DNA from: an uncultured Burkholderiales bacterium
Lineage (GTDB): Bacteria > Pseudomonadota > Gammaproteobacteria > Burkholderiales > Burkholderiaceae_C
Reading direction: 5' to 3'
Assembly (NCBI GenBank): GCA_903953985.1
Contig: CAJBLW010000149.1
Location: forward strand, 1-10,902
DNA length: 10,902 nucleotides
Part shown: in pieces, positions 6,222-10,902 of the stretch
Position numbering within the stretch: the stretch's first letter is position 1
How the letters are laid out: every line of letters starts with the position of its first letter
Translations under genes and position numbers: made by a program
The notes under the pieces: generated by a model
What the model saw: the letters and a program-made list of their open reading frames with translations, nothing else
Told to the model about the DNA's origin: nothing
Database searches by the model: none

Positions 6222-6252
6222 ACGCTGCTTTCTGTCACGGTGTTCATTTCAC

Positions 6253-6313
6253 CCTCATTCCCGCGCAAGCGGGAGTCCATGGAAAGAGGGATCCCCGCGT
6301 TCGCGGGGATGAC
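6253..6313. repeat. 61-bp paired-palindrome intergenic repeat between hpaG2 and hpaE
   Basis: Two hairpins face each other: TCCCGC-GCAA-GCGGGA at 6259-6274 and ATCCCCGC-GTTC-GCGGGGAT at 6291-6310. They are bounded by a near-inverted CCTCAT (6253-6258) and ATGACG (6308-6313). This is the common intergenic style CATTCCCGCG...GCGGGAATCC (recalled from many proteobacteria), and its layout is like the 2938-3009 element although the sequence differs. It takes up nearly half of the 138-nt gap. No T-run follows the stems in the direction of the operon. Confidence 0.8.
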
Positions 6314-6359
6314 GTGTTGGGTGTGTGATGCCGTTTTGGGATTCATTGCGGTTTCTTGC

Positions 6360-7124
6360 TCATGCCATCACGAGGGTGTTGGTGAGCGCCCCGAGGCCTT
6401 CAATTTCGGTCACCACCACATCGCCCGGGTTCACGTTGACGATGCCGTCGGGCGTGCCGGTCAAGATCAGGTCGCCGGGGTTGAGGGTCATGAAGCTGCT
6501 GAAGTATTCGATGAGCGTGGGCACGTCGAACACCATGTCGGCGGTGTTGCCGCTTTGAGTGACTTGGCCGTTGACAGTGGTTTGCAAGGCCAGCGCCATG
6601 GGGTTGGCGATGTCGGCCGCATCCACCAGCCAGGGGCCAATAGGGGTGCAGGTGTCGCGGTTTTTCACACGCAGGTTGGGGCGGTACCAGTTTTCCAGGT
6701 AGTCGCGTATCGCGTAGTCGTTGGCCACGGTGTAACCACCCACGTAGTCGTAGGCGTCGGCCTTCTTCACGCGGCGTGCGGTGCGGCCAATGACCACGGC
6801 CAGCTCGCATTCGTAATGCATGTATTTCACATCAGCAGGGCGCTTGGTGAAGGCTTTGTGGCCGATCAGCGAGGCCTCGCCTTTCATGAAGGCCAGCGGC
6901 TCTTCGGGGGCTTTGAAGGCGAGTTCCTTGGCATGGTCGGCGTAGTTCAGGCCCAACGCGATCACGGTGCGCGCCTGCGGCACGGGGGCCAGTGGCGGCA
7001 GCCAGACCACCTCGTCAAAGTCCACGCGATGGCCCTTGTGCGGGCCTAGGGTGATCAGCAACTGCCCATCGGATTCGATGGCTTGCTGGATGGCCCCAGA
7101 CCAAGCAATGCGTGCGTGTTTCAT
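6360..7124 (-). CDS. hpaG2: HpaG2: catalytic half of the split OPET decarboxylase/HHDD isomerase
   Basis: Fumarylacetoacetase-fold enzyme of 254 aa, equivalent to the C-terminal half of the fused E. coli HpaG/HpcE (about 429 aa). Together with HpaG1 it should decarboxylate 5-oxopent-3-ene-1,2,5-tricarboxylate and isomerise the resulting hydroxyheptadienedioate. Visible motifs are ALGLNYADHAKE at 56-67, the metal-ligand pair E105 and E107 in MHYECELAVVIG, D136 in VANDYAIRDYLENWYRPN, and LTGTPDGI near the C-terminus. The ATG at 7124 overlaps the hpaG1 stop in an ATGA and has GGAGA about 7 nt upstream. A longer open frame reaching 7397 is shadow sequence over hpaG1 and is not used. The stop is followed by the repeat-containing gap before hpaE. 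Confidence 0.95.
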   Translation of the reverse strand: MKHARIAWSGAIQQAIESDGQLLITLGPHKGHRVDFDEVVWLPPLAPVPQARTVIALGLNYADHAKELAFKAPEEPLAFMKGEASLIGHKAFTKRPADVKYMHYECELAVVIGRTARRVKKADAYDYVGGYTVANDYAIRDYLENWYRPNLRVKNRDTCTPIGPWLVDAADIANPMALALQTTVNGQVTQSGNTADMVFDVPTLIEYFSSFMTLNPGDLILTGTPDGIVNVNPGDVVVTEIEGLGALTNTLVMA

Positions 7125-7753
7125 GCGGCTTCTCCCTGCACGGTTTGAACCCAGGGCGCAAAGCCGGGGGCGGTCAGACACACCGTGTCGCCTGCGCGTG
7201 CGCGAGGTCTTTGGCCGTTGGCCAGCACATCGGTGCCCAGCATCAGCACATCGCCCGCTTGCAAGGTCATGAACTCGGCCACGTCGGCCAACAAGCGCGC
7301 CACAGGTCGCACCAGATCGGACAGCTGCACGGTCTGAACGCGCTGGCCATTGAGCTGCACCGTGATGCTCAGCCCGGAAGTGTCCAAGCTTGCCCAAGGC
7401 ACCGGAGGGGATCCGCAGCCCAAATAACCATCACGGCAACGGAACTTGACGGGCGGACGGTAATAACTGTCGTGCGGCACGGACCAGTCGTTGAGCAGGA
7501 CCGCACGATGAGGTTTGCCATGGTCACCCATCACCAGGCCGAATGTGGCGCCGATGTCCACCTCTTGCACCCCGTCTTGCAGCATCAATGTTCCGCTCGG
7601 GTTGAAGGTGTTGGTCGATTTGACATAGAGCACGGGTGCCTTGGGAGGTCCTTTGTGCGGGTCTTGTGCCATGCGTGGGGCCCACAGGTCCCATTCGCGC
7701 TGAAAATTCAGCAGGCAGCCGTAAACGGTGCCAGCAGGTTGCCAATGTTTCAT
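7121..7753 (-). CDS. hpaG1: HpaG1: N-terminal-half homologue of HpaG decarboxylase/isomerase
   Basis: 210-aa fumarylacetoacetase-like protein corresponding to the N-terminal half of fused HpaG. Matching stretches are YGCLLNFQREWD, APPK-like KGPPKAPVLYVKSTNTF, the YYRPPVKFRCRDG block around 97-109, and the C-terminal AEFMTLQAGDVLMLGTD. Where HpaG2 has the ExE metal pair, this subunit has E64 and D66 (QEVDIGATFG), and D89 could be a third ligand. It may therefore bind metal weakly or mainly support the HpaG2 active site. It starts at 7753 in an ATGA overlap with the hpaR stop and ends in an ATGA overlap with hpaG2. Its own ribosome binding site is poor, so expression probably depends on coupling to hpaR translation. 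Confidence 0.92.
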   Translation of the reverse strand: MKHWQPAGTVYGCLLNFQREWDLWAPRMAQDPHKGPPKAPVLYVKSTNTFNPSGTLMLQDGVQEVDIGATFGLVMGDHGKPHRAVLLNDWSVPHDSYYRPPVKFRCRDGYLGCGSPPVPWASLDTSGLSITVQLNGQRVQTVQLSDLVRPVARLLADVAEFMTLQAGDVLMLGTDVLANGQRPRARAGDTVCLTAPGFAPWVQTVQGEAA

Positions 7754-8241
7754 GGTACAGCTTTCTTTTTGCGGGCGGGCTCAGTGGGCGCCACAGGCCC
7801 ATCGCCTTCCAGCGCGATGACTTGGTCGAGCAGGGCATACAAATTCTGCAAGACTGTTTTGCCCAATTGCCCCTCCATCCAGGCGTAATGGTCCTCAATG
7901 CTGCGCGACAAGGCCTGCACTTTGGCCAGTCCGACCGAAGTCGCACGCACCACAGTCCTGCGTGCATCCTGCGGGCAGCGTTGGCGTTCGATTAGACCGT
8001 CACGCTCCATCCGGGTGAGCACACCCGTCAGGCTGGGTCCGAGCAAAAACGCCTCTTTCGCCACTCGGCCGGTTTCCACGCCGCTGTCGTGGGCGTGCTC
8101 ACCCAATACCCGCAACACCCGCCATTGCTGGTCGGACAAGCCATGCGCTCGCAGGCTGGGCCGGGTGTGGCCCATGACCGACTCGCGCGCCTGCAAGAGC
8201 AGGCGCGGCAGGTTGCGGTGGATGAATGGGGTGGTGTGCAT
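7750..8241 (-). CDS. hpaR: MarR-family repressor of homoprotocatechuate degradation
   Basis: 163-aa MarR-family winged helix protein. HpaR represses the meta-cleavage operon until an aromatic substrate binds. The sequence fits HpaR closely: LPRLLLQARESVMGHTRPSL at 11-30, HGLSDQQWRVLRVL at 33-46, recognition-helix region LGPSLTGVLTRMERDGLI at 67-84, and wing QDARRT at 91-96. A Lys-rich tail (ARKKKAVP) ends the protein. The start at 8241 is the only upstream choice because TAA sits directly before the ATG in frame. No Shine-Dalgarno sequence is visible, so leaderless initiation is possible. A palindrome 2 nt upstream of the start codon is the probable operator, implying autoregulation. The gene heads the operon and overlaps hpaG1 by 4 nt. 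Confidence 0.94.
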   Translation of the reverse strand: MHTTPFIHRNLPRLLLQARESVMGHTRPSLRAHGLSDQQWRVLRVLGEHAHDSGVETGRVAKEAFLLGPSLTGVLTRMERDGLIERQRCPQDARRTVVRATSVGLAKVQALSRSIEDHYAWMEGQLGKTVLQNLYALLDQVIALEGDGPVAPTEPARKKKAVP

Positions 8242-8243
8242 TT

Positions 8244-8259
8244 ATTTAACATGTTAATT
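8244..8259. promoter_or_regulatory. probable HpaR operator (12-bp perfect palindrome)
   Basis: TTAACATGTTAA at 8246-8257 is a perfect palindrome, extended by one further pair at 8244/8259. Its size and symmetry fit a MarR-dimer site. It lies 2 nt from the hpaR start codon and covers the place where the ribosome binding site would be. On the minus strand TAACAT (8256-8251) inside it could serve as a -10 element, which would put the transcript start around 8244; the candidate -35 sequences upstream are poor. HpaR binding is inferred from position and family. Confidence 0.65.
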
Positions 8260-8413
8260 GATTGGCAAGGTTGTGACCTGGGTGTTTTCCCTTGTTTTTG
8301 CATTGAGGGTGAAAAGGGGCGGTGTCTGGCCGTGGGCCTGAAAGGTGATGTGTTCAAGCCAATGGCTGTTGCTGCGAAGACAGATGGGCCGTTCACGCAT
8401 TAAAGTGGACCCC
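8260..8413. other. divergent intergenic region between hpaR and the nitronate monooxygenase gene
   Basis: With the operator this is the largest gene-free stretch of the window (172 nt from 8242 to 8413). It should hold the promoters for both directions. TTGCCA on the minus strand (8268-8263) is the only -35-like hexamer near the operator, and its spacing to AT-rich hexamers is not ideal. I see no convincing promoter pair for the plus-strand gene and no further inverted repeats. An upstream in-frame start for the plus-strand gene at 8345 would cover part of this region but lacks family support. Confidence 0.5.
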
Positions 8414-9463
8414 ATGTCACATGCCTTCAAACCATTGGGCCTGGAAGCGCCCATTTTTCAAGCCCCCATGGCGGGCGCACAAAACCACCGTTTGGCTTTG
8501 GCCGTGTGCCAAGCCGGTGGGCTGGGTGCTCTGCCTGCGGCCATGCTCAGCCCAGACGCCCTGCAAGCCGAACTTCAAGCGCTGACGGCGGCCACCCGTG
8601 CACCCTACAACGTCAACTTTTTTTGCCACACGCCCCCCGCGCCCTCGCTTGAAGCCGAAGCCCGTTGGCAGCACGCCCTTGCCCCCTATTACCGCGAATT
8701 CGGGCTGGACCCTTCCGAGATGCCTGGCGGCCCAGGGCGAGTGCCTTTTGGGCATGACAGCGCCGATGTGCTGGAAGCCTTTCGTCCCGCCGTGGTGAGT
8801 TTTCACTTCGGCTTGCCTGCGCCCGACTTGCTGGCCCGCGTGAAAAGCTGGGGATCGTTGGTGCTGTCATCGGCCACCACGGTGGCCGAGGCGCAGTGGC
8901 TGCAGGCCCATGGCGCAGACGCCATCATTGCCCAAGGGCTTGAAGCCGGGGGCCACCGGGGCATGTTCCTGACCGAAGACCTGAGCACGCAAATGGGCAC
9001 CTTCGCCCTGCTGCCGCAAGTCGTGCAGGCCGTGCAGGTGCCCGTGATTGCAGCGGGGGGTATTGCCACACCGGCCGGCGTGGCTGCTGCCAAGCAGTTG
9101 GGAGCATCGGCCGTGCAAATAGGAACCGCTTTTTTATGCAGCCACGAAGCCGCCACCAGTGCACTGCACCGCGCGGCCTTGCAATCGCCCGCTGCTCAGC
9201 ACACGGCTTTGACCAATGTGTTCAGTGGGCGCCCAGCGCGCGGCATCGTGAACCGCCTGATGCGCGAGTTGGGCCCCCTGTGCGCTCAGGCCCCGGCCTT
9301 CCCAATGGCCACAGCAGGCATTGCCCCTTTGCGCTCGGCCGCTGAAGCGCAGGACTGCAGTGACTTCACGCCGCTGTGGTCTGGCCAAAACGCCAGCGTT
9401 TGCCGCACCGCTGCAGCCGCCGACATCGCCCGAGATTTTCTGCGCGCTTGGCACGCAGTCTGA
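8414..9463 (+). CDS. nitronate monooxygenase family (2-nitropropane dioxygenase-like) flavoprotein
   Basis: 349-aa FMN-dependent TIM-barrel enzyme of the nitronate monooxygenase family, which oxidises alkyl nitronates such as propionate-3-nitronate to carbonyl compounds and nitrite. Visible motifs are PIFQAPMAGAQN at 13-24, AVCQAGGLGALP at 30-41, VSFHFGLP at 128-135, IIAQGLEAGGHRG at 171-183 with H181 as candidate catalytic base, and the FMN-phosphate region VIAAGGIATPAG at 211-222 followed by GASAVQIGTAFL. These fit class I enzymes. The start at 8414 (MSHAFKPLG) is chosen because homologous sequence begins there; the frame is open further upstream to 8345 but that part looks unrelated. It is followed after 28 nt by radA. 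The physiological substrate is unknown, and many family members are of uncertain function. Confidence 0.9.
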   Translation: MSHAFKPLGLEAPIFQAPMAGAQNHRLALAVCQAGGLGALPAAMLSPDALQAELQALTAATRAPYNVNFFCHTPPAPSLEAEARWQHALAPYYREFGLDPSEMPGGPGRVPFGHDSADVLEAFRPAVVSFHFGLPAPDLLARVKSWGSLVLSSATTVAEAQWLQAHGADAIIAQGLEAGGHRGMFLTEDLSTQMGTFALLPQVVQAVQVPVIAAGGIATPAGVAAAKQLGASAVQIGTAFLCSHEAATSALHRAALQSPAAQHTALTNVFSGRPARGIVNRLMRELGPLCAQAPAFPMATAGIAPLRSAAEAQDCSDFTPLWSGQNASVCRTAAAADIARDFLRAWHAV

Positions 9464-9491
9464 GCGCCAGCCTCAGGCACACTTGCGTCCC

Positions 9492-10877
9492 ATGGCCAAA
9501 GACAAATCGATATTCACCTGCACCGAATGCGGCGGCACCAGCGCCCGCTGGATGGGCAAGTGCCCCAGCTGCAACGCTTGGAACACTCTGATTGAGGGTT
9601 CGAGCGAACCCGCTGCAGGCAAAAACCGCTTTGGTTCGGTGCACGCTTCGCTGGCCCCCACGTCTGAAGTGCTGCCTTTGGCCCAGATTCAAGCAGCCGA
9701 CTTTGAGCGCCACCCCACGGGCATCGATGAGCTTGACCGGGTGCTGGGCGGCGGCATGGTCGAAGGCGGCGTGGTGCTGATTGGCGGTGACCCTGGCATC
9801 GGGAAATCCACCTTGCTGCTGCAAGCGGTGGATTCGCTGCAGCGCAGCGGCATGAACACGCTGTATGTGACGGGCGAAGAAAGCGGCGCCCAAGTGGCCA
9901 TGCGCTCGCGCCGCCTGGGCCTGCCCGACTCGCAAGTGCCGGTGCTGCCCGAAATCCAACTTGAGAAGATCCTGCACACGCTGCAATCGCGCCAGCCGGG
10001 CATCGCCATCATCGACTCGATCCAAACGGTGTACTCGGACCAGCTGACCAGCGCCCCCGGCTCGGTGGCGCAGGTGCGCGAATGCGCCGCGCACCTGACG
10101 CGCACCGCCAAATCGACCGGCACCACCATCGTGCTGGTCGGCCACGTCACCAAAGAGGGCGCTCTGGCTGGCCCCCGCGTGCTGGAGCACATGGTGGACA
10201 CGGTGCTCTACTTTGAGGGCGACACGCATTCGAACTTCCGCTTGATCCGCGCCATCAAAAACCGCTTTGGTGCAGTGAACGAAATTGGCGTCTTCGCCAT
10301 GACCGAAAAAGGTCTGAAGGGCGTGAGCAACCCCAGCGCCATCTTTTTGAGCCAGCACGCCGAGCCTGTGCCCGGCAGCTGCGTGATGGTCACGCTCGAA
10401 GGCACCCGCCCGTTGCTGGTCGAGATTCAAGCCCTGGTAGACAGCGGTGGCCCATCGCCCCGGCGCTTGAGCGTGGGCCTGGACCGGGACCGCCTGGCCA
10501 TGTTGCTGGCGGTGCTGCACCGCCATGCGGGCGTGGCCTGCATGGACCAGGATGTGTTCGTGAACGCGGTGGGCGGCGTGCGCATCAGCGAGCCCGCAGC
10601 CGACTTGGCGGTCATGCTGGCCATCACCAGCAGCCTGCGCGGCAAAGCCTTGCCCAAGGGTTTCCTTGCTTTTGGCGAGGTGGGTTTGGCCGGCGAAGTG
10701 CGCCCTGCGCCGCGCGGCCAGGATCGCCTGAAAGAAGCCGCCAAACTGGGCTTCAAGGTGGCGGTGGTGCCCAAAGCCAACGCGCCTAAGAAAAACGACA
10801 AGTCCTTTGAAGGGCTGACGATTTACCCGGTCGAGCGCATCGAAGAGGCCATGCAGGTGGTGCGCGGATTGGACTGA
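9492..10877 (+). CDS. radA: DNA repair protein RadA (Sms)
   Basis: 461-aa RadA, the same length as in E. coli (460). RadA is a RecA-like hexameric ATPase that processes recombination intermediates by helping branch migration and D-loop extension. Domains in order: an N-terminal zinc finger with C10, C13, C24 and C27 (CTECGG, CPSCNAW); a RecA-type ATPase with Walker A GGDPGIGKST at 98-107 and Walker B region IAIIDSIQT at 171-179; the RadA-specific KNRFG motif at 256-260; and a C-terminal Lon-like domain ending in VERIEEAMQVVRGLD. The start at 9492 (MAKDKSIFTC) places the zinc finger at the normal distance; a longer frame from 9321 overlaps the preceding gene and is rejected. The gene is probably cotranscribed with the flavoprotein gene 28 nt upstream. 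Confidence 0.98.
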   Translation: MAKDKSIFTCTECGGTSARWMGKCPSCNAWNTLIEGSSEPAAGKNRFGSVHASLAPTSEVLPLAQIQAADFERHPTGIDELDRVLGGGMVEGGVVLIGGDPGIGKSTLLLQAVDSLQRSGMNTLYVTGEESGAQVAMRSRRLGLPDSQVPVLPEIQLEKILHTLQSRQPGIAIIDSIQTVYSDQLTSAPGSVAQVRECAAHLTRTAKSTGTTIVLVGHVTKEGALAGPRVLEHMVDTVLYFEGDTHSNFRLIRAIKNRFGAVNEIGVFAMTEKGLKGVSNPSAIFLSQHAEPVPGSCVMVTLEGTRPLLVEIQALVDSGGPSPRRLSVGLDRDRLAMLLAVLHRHAGVACMDQDVFVNAVGGVRISEPAADLAVMLAITSSLRGKALPKGFLAFGEVGLAGEVRPAPRGQDRLKEAAKLGFKVAVVPKANAPKKNDKSFEGLTIYPVERIEEAMQVVRGLD

Positions 10878-10902
10878 TGCTGCGTCGCTGAGTGATAAGG
10901 AT

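Noticed and set aside
2938..6313. CRISPR-like or single-family repeat array
   Set aside because: The palindromes are few, unequal in sequence and length, and irregularly spaced between genes.
5820..7049. 409-aa plus-strand open frame
   Set aside because: Antisense shadow of the hpaE 5' region and hpaG2; it includes translated palindromic repeat (SFPRKRESME type), a usual sign of a spurious frame.
7125..7397. N-terminal extension of hpaG2 to 7397
   Set aside because: The 91 added residues are out-of-frame translation of hpaG1; the ATGA overlap with GGAGA upstream fixes the start at 7124.
9321..9491. N-terminal extension of radA to 9321
   Set aside because: It overlaps the flavoprotein gene and is unrelated to RadA; the family start MAKDKS at 9492 places the zinc finger correctly.
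9366..10526. 386-aa minus-strand open frame
   Set aside because: Antisense to radA and the end of the flavoprotein gene; His/Ala/Arg-rich composition is typical of shadow translation.

Overview
The window is high-GC, gene-dense DNA. Protein character and operon style suggest a betaproteobacterium of the Burkholderiales, most likely Comamonadaceae; this placement is inference from recalled protein similarity, since no 16S rRNA is present. There are no RNA genes, CRISPR arrays, intact insertion sequences or phage genes.

Minus strand, 8241 down to 1: an almost complete lower (meta-cleavage) pathway for homoprotocatechuate (3,4-dihydroxyphenylacetate), the ring-cleavage branch of 4-hydroxyphenylacetate degradation. 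In transcription order the genes are hpaR (MarR repressor), hpaG1 and hpaG2 (split decarboxylase/isomerase), hpaE (semialdehyde dehydrogenase), a vapBC toxin-antitoxin pair, hpaD (extradiol dioxygenase), hpaF (CHM isomerase), hpaH (hydratase), hpaI (aldolase) and a class II aldolase/adducin-like gene that runs off the left edge. Apart from vapBC, the split hpaG and the extra last gene, the order matches the R-GEDFHI order known from E. coli. HpaD opens the ring, HpaE oxidises the semialdehyde, HpaF isomerises, HpaG decarboxylates and isomerises, HpaH hydrates, and HpaI cleaves to pyruvate and succinic semialdehyde. The upper-pathway monooxygenase (hpaBC) and a transporter are not in the window.

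The operon alternates tight coupling (4-nt overlaps R/G1, G1/G2 and vapB/vapC; a 3-nt gap F/H) with gaps that each hold something different. These are a 61-bp paired palindrome (G2/E), the vapBC cassette (E/D), a 72-bp paired palindrome (D/F), an 88-bp hairpin element (H/I) and a 52-bp near-perfect palindrome (I/aldolase). One of these repeats creates a false N-terminal extension on hpaF, and another supplies the stop codon of hpaI. An HpaR-type palindrome lies just upstream of the hpaR start codon, which has no visible ribosome binding site.

Plus strand, 8414 to 10877: a nitronate monooxygenase-family flavoenzyme followed closely by radA (DNA repair ATPase). These diverge from hpaR and look like housekeeping flank.

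The chemistry here is known. The parts worth a second look are the toxin-antitoxin cassette inside a catabolic operon with its four-box operator, the set of unrelated palindromes in the operon gaps, the SD-less hpaR start with an overlapping operator, and the extra aldolase-like gene at the end.
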